DNA from: Deltaproteobacteria bacterium
GTDB lineage: Bacteria > Acidobacteriota > Thermoanaerobaculia > Multivoradales > JAHZIX01
Reading direction: 5' to 3'
DNA length: 64,000 bases
Assembly (NCBI GenBank): GCA_022601195.1
Contig: JAHZIX010000018.1
Location: 1-64,000, forward strand
Shown here: positions 1-10,832 of the stretch, piece after piece
Layout: every line of letters starts with the position of its first letter
Numbering within the stretch: position 1 is the stretch's first letter
Program-made: the position numbers and the translations under genes
Notes under the pieces: generated by a model
Databases searched by the model: none
What the model saw: only the letters and a program-made list of their open reading frames with translations
What the model was told of the DNA's origin: nothing

Positions 1-1978
1 GAAACTCCCGGGCGCCCTCCAGATCTCCTTGGGCAAACAGCGTCCCCGCCAGGTTGTTCCGTGCCGTCAGAGTGTCTGGATGTTCCTCACCCAGAGAACC
101 CTCCCTTGACCTCAGAACCCTCTCCTCCAACTCCCGGGCGCCCTCCAAGTCTCCTTGGGCTTTCAGCGTCCCCGCCAGGTTGAGCCGTGCCGTCAGAGTG
201 TCTGGATGTTCCTCACCCAGAGAACCCTCACTTGACCTCAGAACCCTCTCCTGAAACTCTCCCGCCTGAGCATAGAATCCCTGGGAGAAAGCAAATTGGG
301 CTACGTAGATTCCCAACTTCCGAGCCTCAGCGGTACTCAGCGTCTCCCTAGAACCTGCTAGCAACTTCAAGGCGTGAAGGAAGAGGGGTCTGGCTTCCGC
401 CCAATTCTCAAAGCGGTCGGCACCCCCTGGAAAGACAACGGACATTGCTTTGATCGCTCGGTCTTTCCAGGTGTCCCTCTCTTCCTCTGAAAGGAGCACG
501 AGGGTGACCTCTTGCACCAAGCGGTGGACTCGGAAGGTCTTAGCCTGCTTGTCTTCACTCTCCACCAGCGAATACTCGAGCAGTGGTGCCAAGAGTTCGT
601 CTGCCTCTATCGGCTCCTTGAGATCTTCCGCCAGCGCCGCCAAGCGAGAGCCGAGATGAGGCGCGCCACGAGTGAAAAAACCTAGCGGTATCCCCTGAGG
701 CTCCAAGAACGCAGAGACCTTCAATACATCGGCCGAGGCATCCGAAGTCTCTTCGACCTGGTCGATGTTCATCTGCCACGTGGTGGCCACGGTGAGCTCG
801 TACCCCCCTTCAGAAGGAGGTACCTTCTCGAGAAGCTTGAGCCGACGCTCTTTGTAGGAGGCCAGATAGTCGGTGATGGAGCTCTGACGGGTGGCGAGAA
901 ACGCCGACGCCTGCTCCAGAGCCAGCGGTAGGTATCCCAGCTTGTCAGCCAGGTCTTCAGCCGCGGAGTGCTCCTCTCCCTCGAGCCTACGGTCGAGCCG
1001 CCCTTCGATCAGTTCCAGGGCTTCTTCTGGATCGAGGACATCCAGGCTGAGCGGGGGCGCAAGACCCGCAAGGATCGACCTGCGAGTGGTGACCAAGATG
1101 TGTCCCTTCACGAGGTGAGGGAAAAAGGAACGCAGTCGCTCCGAATTCTCCACGTTGTCAAAAACGAGGAGGTACCCGTCGTTGGTTCCAAGCCAGGTTC
1201 TAAGAGCTGTGCCTATTTCCTCCGGCTTCGCGTCGTCACCAACAAGCCGCAGGCCTTGCGCAACCTGGGCGGCCGAGACGGCCAGGGTTTCCGCGGTTTC
1301 GGCCTCGAGCCACAAGACATAGGAATGGTCGTCGGCATGCCGATGGCAATACTCGATGGCGGTCTGCGTCTTCCCTACCCCACCCAGGCCGCGGATGGTC
1401 TGGGAGAGGGCTACAGGGTCCCCACTGGTGAGCCGCTGGCGGAGGTCCTCGAGGACGGATTCCCGGCCACGGAAGTAGGGGTTGCGACGGGGGGCTAGAA
1501 AGAGACGGTCCGGAGATCCAGTGGGCTCAGGCAAGGTACCGAAGAATTCTTCTAGGATCTCCAGATGCGACTTGACCTTCCGGTCGAAGACCTGCAGGGG
1601 CCAGAAACGGCACTTGATGCCGGTACCCTCGACGGCCTCTTCTGCAGCGTCCCGTGCCGGCTTTCCGAAGTTCGCTGCAGTGACCGCCAGGAGGATCTCG
1701 TCTGGCCACTTCTCCTCGGGCCACTTCTCCAGGATCTTGGCGAAGGCGTCGCGGGTTGCCGCTTTGCCGAACGTTGCGACGTTCTTGCATTGGACGTAGA
1801 TCCGGCGGCCGTCCTTAGTTGCGGTGAGATCGACTCCCCCGTCTCCTGATCCTCCCAGAAGGTCTATCTCCTTGTAGCCCTCAAGGTCCAAAACCCACAA
1901 ACACAACCGTTCGAATTCGTCCCCGGAGAGGCGGTTGAAAGGGAGCATGTGCTCGGTGCGTGTACGTGGGCCGGGCAT
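1..1978 (-). CDS. Mrr-like nuclease / NB-ARC STAND NTPase / TPR protein (3' end off the left edge)
   Basis: One open frame runs from an ATG at 1978 to the window edge, 659 codons without a stop. A TTGGAG Shine-Dalgarno lies 7 nt before the start. Residues 10-140 form a restriction-endonuclease-like fold with the PD-(D/E)xK pattern GSGDGGVD (44-51) and VQCK (62-65), as in Mrr nucleases. An NB-ARC ATPase follows: P-loop GLGGVGKT (197-204), Walker B YLLVFDN (269-275), ILVTTRR (294-300) and the GxP-type motif LGYLPLALEQA (347-357). From about residue 560 there are 42-residue TPRs carrying EEHPDTLTARNNLA, cut by the edge. Family knowledge: STAND ATPases with a nuclease effector and a repeat sensor act in antiphage immunity (Avs-like) by oligomerising on ligand. 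Domain order is seen; the defence role is inferred. The TPRs are near-identical at DNA level (126-bp period). Confidence 0.85.
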   Translation of the reverse strand, partial: MPGPRTRTEHMLPFNRLSGDEFERLCLWVLDLEGYKEIDLLGGSGDGGVDLTATKDGRRIYVQCKNVATFGKAATRDAFAKILEKWPEEKWPDEILLAVTAANFGKPARDAAEEAVEGTGIKCRFWPLQVFDRKVKSHLEILEEFFGTLPEPTGSPDRLFLAPRRNPYFRGRESVLEDLRQRLTSGDPVALSQTIRGLGGVGKTQTAIEYCHRHADDHSYVLWLEAETAETLAVSAAQVAQGLRLVGDDAKPEEIGTALRTWLGTNDGYLLVFDNVENSERLRSFFPHLVKGHILVTTRRSILAGLAPPLSLDVLDPEEALELIEGRLDRRLEGEEHSAAEDLADKLGYLPLALEQASAFLATRQSSITDYLASYKERRLKLLEKVPPSEGGYELTVATTWQMNIDQVEETSDASADVLKVSAFLEPQGIPLGFFTRGAPHLGSRLAALAEDLKEPIEADELLAPLLEYSLVESEDKQAKTFRVHRLVQEVTLVLLSEEERDTWKDRAIKAMSVVFPGGADRFENWAEARPLFLHALKLLAGSRETLSTAEARKLGIYVAQFAFSQGFYAQAGEFQERVLRSSEGSLGEEHPDTLTARLNLAGTLKAQGDLEGARELEERVLRSREGSLGEEHPDTLTARNNLAGTLFAQGDLEGAREF

Positions 1979-2535
1979 TCGAAATCTCCAAGGATTAGAA
2001 GAAGGCGAAATGAAAATGGAGTCTTTCGCAGCTTATCAAATCAAGAAGAGGTGATCAGCGCTACCAAGCTTCTCGCCAGCCATGCGGGGATCGACTACTC
2101 GGCTCTACCAGCGATTCCCGGGAGCGGATCCTCGGGAGATTCCTTCGGCTTCGATTGTGGAGAGTCATAGCGGGCCTCTTTTTCTCATGGAGGGAACGTC
2201 CCACCGGGCGACCCCCTGTCCAGAGCCCTGAGCGAGCCGGCCTTCTGGAGTTGCTCAGGCTTCTTCGGCTTCCAGGAGTCCTGCTCCCTTGAAACGAGGT
2301 TTCTCTTCGCCGCAAGAATGCTCGAAGGCATTGAAGCGGGACACACCCTGATATCTGACGCTAACGAGCTTGCCTGCCCGAAGGTACTCGGGCGAACAGG
2401 TCGGATCTCAAACCCACCCATCGCCGAAGACTCAGGGACGATTCCTCTCCAAGATGGCCCACAAACTTCCCCCCTCCCCTATACTGAACGGCCGTGGCCA
2501 TCCCTTCCCCATCGCTGTCGACCCGCCCAACCGAG
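1979..2535. other. intergenic region between divergent genes
   Basis: About 560 bases separate the STAND gene from the channel gene on the opposite strand. Short open frames on both strands have no convincing ribosome-binding site or protein-like composition. The stretch presumably holds both promoters, but I could not pick out clear -35/-10 pairs. Confidence 0.5.
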
Positions 2536-3786
2536 ATGATCGAGCAGACCTTTCGAGAATGGGGCCTGGGCGATGCCGCCAATTGGCTCAGCGAGCTCGC
2601 CATGTTGACGACCCTCGTCGTCGTGGCTTTGGCAGCACACTTCGTGGCGCGCAGGGTCCTTCGCCCCGCTCTGCTGGCACTGGTTAGGAAGACCCGCACC
2701 CGTTGGGACGACGTCCTGGTCGAGCATAAAGTGCTGCTGCGCCTCATTCACGTGGTGCCTGCATTGGTTTTGTTCCTTGGAGCGAGTGGCGTCTATGGGG
2801 CTGGGGATCCGCTGCGGGGTGTGCTCCAGAGGCTGTCCCTCGGGTACATGATTCTGACCGTAGGCCTCGTGCTCACCAGTTTCCTTTCGGCCGTCGTCGT
2901 CATCTACGACACCTCGTTTCCAGGCGCCAAGGAAAGGCCGATCCTGAGCTATGTTCAGGTCGTCAAGATTTTCATTGGGATTTTCACCACGATCCTCATC
3001 CTCGCCACGGTGATGAACCGCTCCCCCTGGGGCTTGGTGGGTGGCCTCGGAGCACTGACAGCGGTGCTGCTACTGGTGTTCAAGGACTCGATCCTCGGCT
3101 TGGTAGCCAGCATCCAGCTGGCCAGCAACGACATGGTGAGAGTCGGCGACTGGATCGAGATGCCCAACTATGGTGCCGACGGCAACGTCGTCGAGATCTC
3201 CCTGACAGCAGTCAAGGTACGCAATTGGGACAAGACCGTTTCCACCATCCCCACTTACCGACTCATCTCCGACGCCTTCAAGAATTGGCGCGGCATGACC
3301 GAATCGGGAGGCCGACGTATCAAGCGAGTCGTCTACATCGACATCTCGAGTATCTGCTTCCTCGACTCCGCCATGTTCGAACGCTTCCGCAAGATTCAGC
3401 TCATTCAGAGCTACCTGCAGCGCAAGGTCGCGGAGATTCGGGACTGGAACCGCGACCAAGAAGTCGATGAGGACTCTCTCGTCAATGGCCGCAATCTGAC
3501 CAATGTTGGCACCTTTCGAGCCTACGTAGAGGCCTACCTGCGGAACCACCCACAGATCCATCAAGACATGACCTTCTTGATACGGCACCTCGAGCCGACG
3601 GAGCATGGATTGCCGATGCAGATCTACGTTTTCAGCCACGAACAGCGCTGGGAAGAATACGAGGCCCTCCAGGCCGATATCTTCGACCACATCCTCGCCG
3701 CCGCTTCGGAGTTCGATCTACGGGTCTTCCAATCTCCGACCGGAGCCGATATGCGAGCCCTCGCTAGTGAGATGGGGCGACGGTAG
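2536..3786 (+). CDS. YbdG/MscM-type mechanosensitive ion channel (MscS superfamily)
   Basis: A 416-residue inner-membrane channel that would open under hypo-osmotic tension. About five hydrophobic segments fill the first 190 residues. The pore-lining helix and beta domain follow, with GLGALTAVLLLVFKDSILG, then VGDWIEMPNYGADG and VKVRNWDKTVSTIP, all very close to Escherichia coli YbdG as I remember it. The late cytoplasmic blocks GTFRAYVEAYLRNHP and QADIFDH, and the ending FQSPTGADMRALA, are also YbdG-like, so the family call is strong. The ATG at 2536 (MIEQTF) fits the family length better than an in-frame ATG 14 codons upstream; neither has a strong Shine-Dalgarno. It stands alone, so it is probably monocistronic. 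Family assignment comes from motif recall, not from an alignment run. Confidence 0.93.
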   Translation: MIEQTFREWGLGDAANWLSELAMLTTLVVVALAAHFVARRVLRPALLALVRKTRTRWDDVLVEHKVLLRLIHVVPALVLFLGASGVYGAGDPLRGVLQRLSLGYMILTVGLVLTSFLSAVVVIYDTSFPGAKERPILSYVQVVKIFIGIFTTILILATVMNRSPWGLVGGLGALTAVLLLVFKDSILGLVASIQLASNDMVRVGDWIEMPNYGADGNVVEISLTAVKVRNWDKTVSTIPTYRLISDAFKNWRGMTESGGRRIKRVVYIDISSICFLDSAMFERFRKIQLIQSYLQRKVAEIRDWNRDQEVDEDSLVNGRNLTNVGTFRAYVEAYLRNHPQIHQDMTFLIRHLEPTEHGLPMQIYVFSHEQRWEEYEALQADIFDHILAAASEFDLRVFQSPTGADMRALASEMGRR

Positions 3787-4232
3787 CGGGAGAATCGAAC
3801 TGAAGAGGGTCTTGATTCTCCTGAAAAAAGCGCCCCAAAAGGACTAAGGCTCCCGAAAACTAAGGGCAACGCCCGCTCGAAATTCCTCCGCTGGTCTCAA
3901 GAACACAACAAGCCAGAAGACCGCGCTGGTATCTCTAGTCTCCACTTCTCTCTGTGCTGGAACAGGCAAAGGTGCCCGGCCCATGAAATCTTGAAGCCGA
4001 GAGGCCGGCAAAGAAGGTTGGCCCGGCCCTTCCCGTCGCGGACATCTGGGAGCCAGAGACTTGGGAGCTTTTCTTTCTCCCCCATTCGAGCAAATCAGGT
4101 CTCAATGATCCCCTTTCTCTTCCAAGTGGGCGTTAGGGAGTGGATTGCCGCATTCGGCGGCGAGTCTCCCGTCGCTGGAGGGCGACGGCTTCGTTTCTTT
4201 ATTTACCCCCAAACGGGGGATCAGGAGGATTT
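3787..4232. terminator. intergenic region with a hairpin after the channel gene
   Basis: An 8-bp perfect stem (GGAGAATC at 3789-3796 with GATTCTCC at 3814-3821, loop 17 nt) lies 3 nt after the channel stop codon, followed by an A-rich rather than T-rich stretch, so it is a weak terminator candidate. From 3822 to 4200 I see no gene. A small CCCCC/GGGGG hairpin (4206-4219) sits just before the AGGAGG ribosome-binding site of the next gene and might affect its translation. Confidence 0.4.
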
Positions 4233-4736
4233 ATGTCGAAATCATCCGTTCCAGTGTTTCTCTCTATTCTCGGAATCGTTGCCTTCGCTGCGTTGGCGGT
4301 CATGCCTGCATCCGGAGATATCACCAGCACCAGAGGCTTGCCCGTCGACGGGGAAGTTTCCGGAGTGATCACGGAATCCTACGCGGACGAGTCCGGTCTC
4401 ACCGAGGTTTATATCGAGAGTGATAACGAGGACTTGGGAACTCTGATCTTGACCAACGGCAACCCAGCCACGGGCGCCAACGACCTCGAGCAATTCAGCG
4501 CAATCTTGGAATCTCGCCTGAGCTGCGGAGGCCAAATGGTCCTCCAGGCGATGAATGGCAATGTCATCGCAGCCTCCTCGGCACCGGTGGTACCGACCAT
4601 CGTCTGCTGCGATCGCCCTCGGAACCGCTGTTTCAAGACGACGCCCGCAAAATGCGCCACCAAGGGCACCAATATCGATCCCTCAGACGGCGCGCCGTTT
4701 ACCTCCTTCGCCGACTGCACAGCAAACTGCAAGTAA
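4233..4736 (+). CDS. small exported protein with Cys-rich C-terminus
   Basis: A 167-residue protein starting at ATG 4233, which has a perfect AGGAGG 5 nt upstream. Residues 1-29 form a signal peptide (KSS, then a hydrophobic run ending AVMPASG). The middle, about 30-125, is acidic and beta-prone (ITESYADESG, VYIESDNEDLGTL). The last 45 residues are basic and Cys-rich (CCDRPRNRCFKTTPAKC, then two more Cys near the end), suggesting a disulfide-stabilised terminal module in an oxidising compartment. I do not recognise the family. It converges on another Cys-rich exported protein (4979-5524). Function unknown; export is inferred from the signal peptide. Confidence 0.75.
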   Translation: MSKSSVPVFLSILGIVAFAALAVMPASGDITSTRGLPVDGEVSGVITESYADESGLTEVYIESDNEDLGTLILTNGNPATGANDLEQFSAILESRLSCGGQMVLQAMNGNVIAASSAPVVPTIVCCDRPRNRCFKTTPAKCATKGTNIDPSDGAPFTSFADCTANCK

Positions 4737-4775
4737 GGAGAGGGTTGGTTCCGCGGGGGGTGAGAGTCTGATTCA

Positions 4776-4793
4776 GGGGCTCCAAGAAGCCCC
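4776..4793 (+). terminator. short GC hairpin after the small exported gene
   Basis: GGGGCT (4776-4781) pairs with AGCCCC (4788-4793) around a 6-nt loop, about 40 nt after the stop codon at 4736. No T-tract follows, so it is only a possible terminator between two convergent genes. Confidence 0.35.
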
Positions 4794-4978
4794 CCGCTCG
4801 GTTCTCAGATAGGGAGCTCCTCACTGGGAATGGGGGCTCCCGCCATCTGAAATGCGAACTTTCCTTGCCTCAGCCCTTCCTTCCAGTCCCTCGGCTCTCC
4901 AAACTCCCGCCGTTCCCCTCAGCTGAGGAGCCGCCCAGCCCGCAACGAATCTCATTGCCCCGGGCTGGTCACTTCCTC

Positions 4979-5524
4979 CTAGAGGCAATGAGCCGACAGG
5001 GGTTCTTCATCCACCAGCTGACAAAGGCCGGAACAGCAAATCGGGTTCCCCTGGAGTATGCATGACTCACCAGCTCGCTTACACCTTGGGCCCGCTGCGG
5101 GTTGCTTGGAATCGATGCCTGGAGAGAAAAGGGAAGGAGCGAGGACGAGCTCGTCCGGGGACACGTCGACCTGGTTCCCCGCCGCAATGATCCCTGCTTC
5201 GATTTCCTCAGAAGGGGTTGACCCCGCACTCTGTTGAGATGCGACTTCCGATCCAGGCGGCTCCAACTTGTTCTCCCCTTCGAGAGCACCTCCGGAAGGA
5301 CATTCGTCCCCATTAGACCACCAGACACCACAGGTCGTAGTCAGATATCCAACACCTGGAGAGAAACAGCTGCAGGCATCGCTGGCACCAGGAAATGGGC
5401 CCCCGGGCAAGGGTCCCTGGTTACAGAACCACTGGCATCGGGCAATGGCTGCCGAGGCCGGCGAAGCCCCCACCAAAATGACCCCCATCACCATGAACGC
5501 ACTGAGAAGACGTCGAATCATCAT
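4979..5524 (-). CDS. exported protein with a knottin-like C-terminal cystine module
   Basis: A 181-residue protein. Two consecutive ATG codons (5524, 5521) follow a GGGGG-type Shine-Dalgarno. Residues 1-26 look like a signal peptide (MIRRLLSAFMVMGV, cleavage near ASPASAA). Residues 30-75 hold six Cys and two adjacent Trp. A low-complexity acidic linker (80-145) follows. The C-terminus has six Cys spaced C148-x6-C155-x7-C163-C164-x3-C168-x11-C180, the classic inhibitor-cystine-knot order with the adjacent CC pair, including GNPICCSGLC. Knottins are compact disulfide-rich modules best known from toxins and protease inhibitors; bacterial examples are uncommon. The spacing is seen directly; knotted topology and any inhibitory or toxic role are inference. 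Confidence 0.78.
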   Translation of the reverse strand: MMIRRLLSAFMVMGVILVGASPASAAIARCQWFCNQGPLPGGPFPGASDACSCFSPGVGYLTTTCGVWWSNGDECPSGGALEGENKLEPPGSEVASQQSAGSTPSEEIEAGIIAAGNQVDVSPDELVLAPSLFSPGIDSKQPAAGPRCKRAGESCILQGNPICCSGLCQLVDEEPLSAHCL

Positions 5525-5882
5525 GATCACACCCCCTACAAAGACAGAAAAAAACAGGCAAGCCGAAAACAAATATATCCGCTAAGTCGAATTTCACTAT
5601 ATCAATCATGTAGTGCGCGGACAAGCGACTCAAGAGATCGAACAAGACCACTTCGAATCTTCCCTTGCCCTAACTCAAGAGAGCTTCTCGTCTCCCATTC
5701 TTCTTCACTGGCTCTTGCCAAGGCATCATCGATGCCGGGGTTCCTGAGATGGGGCGGAGCCTCCGCCTCAGCGCCCGTGGGCACTCTCAGATGCCCCTGA
5801 GGGACGCCCCAAAAAGCAATGACCCGGAGGAGCTTCACGCTCTCTCCGGGTCAGGTTCGAAACCAAGATTTTCGTGGCACTC
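5525..5882 (-). terminator. intergenic region with an intrinsic terminator of the gene at 5883-6182
   Basis: A perfect 9-bp stem, GACCCGGAG (5821-5829) with CTCCGGGTC (5844-5852), is followed on the minus strand by ATTGCTTTTTGG. Position, about 30 nt past the stop codon at 5883, and the T-run make this a good rho-independent terminator. The rest of the stretch (5525-5820) has no supported gene; a frame starting inside the hairpin is rejected. Confidence 0.7.
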
Positions 5883-6182
5883 TCAACCGGCGCTTACCAG
5901 GACTGGGATTCGCACCGTGTCTACCATCGTCCGACGAAGTCGGAACAGGACCGAATCGAATCCACCGCAGGCATCGGAGCCGCCAAACTGGCCGGTTGGA
6001 ATCGCGTTCGTGAAACCCGGCTGCTGGGGGGGACTGTTAGGGTCCGTCATGTCGTCTTCACCTGTGTCTGTCGGGTAGCAGGTGTCCGGGTCCGTGCACT
6101 CCTCGGCAAAGGAAACCGTCCCGATGGGGCGACGAGGGCTGGTAAAGAAGTGGGCGAATCGGTCTGTCATTGTGTTGGTCAT
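5883..6182 (-). CDS. small acidic hypothetical protein
   Basis: A 99-residue protein beginning MTNTMTDRFAHFF, with an AAGGAG ribosome-binding site 8 nt before the ATG at 6182 and its own terminator downstream, so it is very likely expressed as a single gene. The middle is rich in Asp, Thr, Pro and Glu (EECTDPDTCYPTDTGEDD), with three Cys and a Gly-rich patch FGGSDACGGF. There is no signal peptide or membrane segment. I do not recognise a family. The short length, Cys/Thr content and solitary strong expression signals could fit a peptide precursor, but no modifying enzyme lies beside it, so this remains a guess. Confidence 0.6.
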   Translation of the reverse strand: MTNTMTDRFAHFFTSPRRPIGTVSFAEECTDPDTCYPTDTGEDDMTDPNSPPQQPGFTNAIPTGQFGGSDACGGFDSVLFRLRRTMVDTVRIPVLVSAG

Positions 6183-6694
6183 GGTCGTGCTCCTTCGGAT
6201 ATCGGATTACATCTCAGTGCCGGTGTGCAGTTGCTGTCCGGCCTACATTTAGAGATACGCAGAAATCCAGGGAACCCCGCCAAAGAAAACAATAAAAAAT
6301 ATTTGTATAGATCGGTGAAATTTTCGTAGAGATGCGAGTACTGCCGACAGTGAGGGAACCCTTGGCAACGACTGAAGCGGCTCGTGAGGGCATTCGGCAG
6401 AGGCAGAGAGGGGCAGGGAGACACCTACCTCTCCCTCGAGTCCTGCAGTGCCCAGGCCTCATTGGGGCTCCCCAGCGCCCCCCAACTACCCCATTCCGTT
6501 CAGCATTCCGGCCCCTGAACCCACTGTCTGAACGCGCCTTGACAAGTGCCAGCAAGTTCGAGAATCTGGCCCTTCTGGTAACTAGCGAACACAGAGAGGG
6601 AGACGGAGAGAGTCCCCCTTTTTCGCGTCGAGGGGAGCAGGGGTAGCCCAAAGGAACAGGCTGAACTCGACCCGCAAGGGAAGGAATAGCAAGC
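6183..6694. other. intergenic region upstream of the pyruvate dehydrogenase operon
   Basis: About 510 bases between divergent transcription units. The stretch 6285-6330 is sharply AT-rich (AAAACAATAAAAAATATT) against the GC-rich background and is the best place for promoters, but I cannot assign hexamers with confidence. Reading frames in 6332-6646 lack protein-like composition. No regulator-binding palindrome was evident. Confidence 0.45.
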
Positions 6695-9367
<2,673 letters not shown>

Positions 9368-9467
9368 TGAGAGCCTCTCGCCGCCAGGAATACAGAATTT
9401 TGAAAGTCTCGTGAAGTCCTAGGACTCGTGACGCCGTGAGGTAGTGGAGCCTTCTAAAGGAGTAACC

Positions 9468-10814
9468 GTGGGAAAGATAGAGCAAGTACCGGTTCCGGAT
9501 ATCGGCGACTTCGACGAGGTCGAAGTGGTCGAAGTGCTGGTGTCCAGTGGCGACAAGGTACAGGTGGACGATTCGCTCATCACCTTGGAGAGCGACAAGG
9601 CTTCCATGGAGATCCCGGCTCCCGCCGCAGGGGTCATCCAAGAGCTGCGGGTGAGCCCGGGAGACAAAATCGGCCAAGGAGCGATCATCCTCACTCTCGA
9701 GGTAGAGGCTCAGGAGGTAGAAGCGGGAAAAGAGGCCAAAGAGACGGCTCCGCCAGCTTCTCCTGAACCCAGCCCAGCCGCGGCACCCCCAGCAGCTCCT
9801 CCAGTGGCTACACCGGTAGCTACATCGGCAGCTACACCGGCAGCTCCCTCCACGACTTCCTCTTCTACTGCACCGTCGGCTCCTCCGGCCAGGATCGACG
9901 AGGCCGGCTTTGCCAAGGCTCATGCCAGCCCAGCGGTGCGCCGTTTCGCGCGGGAGTTAGGAGTCGACCTGGTCGCAGTTACCGGCAGTGGCAGAGCTGG
10001 TCGAGTGCTTCGGGAAGACGTACAAGCCTTCGTCAAGAAAGCGATGCAGGGGAAAGCCGCCGAGGGTGCTGGAGGCTTCTCTTTGCCGCCGGCTCCGGAA
10101 GTCGATTTCTCCCGCTTTGGAGAAGTCGAAACCAAAGCTCTGTCTCGCATTCGCAAAATCTCCGCGCGCCATTTGAGCCGGGCCTGGGTGACCATCCCCC
10201 ACGTTACCCAATTCGACCAAGCGGACATCACCGAGATGGAAGCTTTCCGCAAGGCCAACAAGGCAACGGCCGCTGATCGGGGAGTGAAGCTCACGCCGGT
10301 GAGTTTTCTGCTCAAGGCCTGCGCTCAGGCGCTTCTCGATTTTCCAGAATTCAACTCGTCTCTCTCCGCAGACGGAGAAAGCCTGATTCTCAAGAAATTC
10401 GTCAACATCGGCGTCGCCGTAGATACTCCCAATGGGTTGGTCGTGCCGGTGATTCGCGATGTCGATCGCAAGAGCCTGCTCGAGCTTTCCGCGGACTTGG
10501 GAGACGTCAGCTCCCGGGCCCGGGACGGCAAGCTCATGCCCAAGGATCTCCAAGGGGGATGCTTTTCCATTTCCAGCCTGGGAGGCATCGGCGGTACCGC
10601 TTTCACTCCCATCGTCAACGCCCCGGAAGTCGCCATCCTCGGCGTCTCCCGGTCGGCCATGAAGCCGATCTACCAGGATGGCGAATTCGTCCCCCGGCTG
10701 ATGCTGCCCCTGTCTCTTTCCTACGATCACCGAGTCATCGACGGCGCCTCGGCGGCTCGCTTTACCACTCACCTGGCAAGCCTACTTTCGGACATCCGGA
10801 AACTGCTTCTCTAG
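9468..10814 (+). CDS. aceF: dihydrolipoamide acetyltransferase, pyruvate dehydrogenase E2
   Basis: A 448-residue E2 core protein that carries acetyl groups on lipoyl-lysine and passes them to CoA. One lipoyl domain (1-80, modifiable Lys44 in [10 protein letters not shown]) is followed by a Pro/Ala linker (about 85-145). Next come a peripheral-subunit-binding domain ([14 protein letters not shown] through GRVLREDVQ) and the catalytic domain with the HRVIDG signature near residue 421. Start: GTG at 9468, because AAAGGAG lies 5 nt before it; an in-frame GTG at 9444 has no such signal. Only one lipoyl domain is present here, against three in E. coli, while E3 carries another. The linker contains 12-nt DNA repeats around 9803-9845. 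Confidence 0.95.
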   Translation: MGKIEQVPVPDIGDFDEVEVVEVLVSSGDKVQVDDSLITLESDKASMEIPAPAAGVIQELRVSPGDKIGQGAIILTLEVEAQEVEAGKEAKETAPPASPEPSPAAAPPAAPPVATPVATSAATPAAPSTTSSSTAPSAPPARIDEAGFAKAHASPAVRRFARELGVDLVAVTGSGRAGRVLREDVQAFVKKAMQGKAAEGAGGFSLPPAPEVDFSRFGEVETKALSRIRKISARHLSRAWVTIPHVTQFDQADITEMEAFRKANKATAADRGVKLTPVSFLLKACAQALLDFPEFNSSLSADGESLILKKFVNIGVAVDTPNGLVVPVIRDVDRKSLLELSADLGDVSSRARDGKLMPKDLQGGCFSISSLGGIGGTAFTPIVNAPEVAILGVSRSAMKPIYQDGEFVPRLMLPLSLSYDHRVIDGASAARFTTHLASLLSDIRKLLL

Positions 10815-10832
10815 GATCATCGAGAGGAAACC

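Noticed and set aside
54-254. Plus-strand repetitive open frame at the left edge
   Set aside because: It is the antisense shadow of the tandem TPR repeats of the minus-strand STAND gene.
5602-5838. 78-codon minus-strand frame with a GTG start
   Set aside because: Its start lies inside the terminator hairpin of the gene at 5883-6182 and it has no protein-like composition.
5852-5930. TGGTTCGAAACC-like stretch suggesting a tRNA T-arm
   Set aside because: No acceptor, D-arm or anticodon arm can be folded around it.
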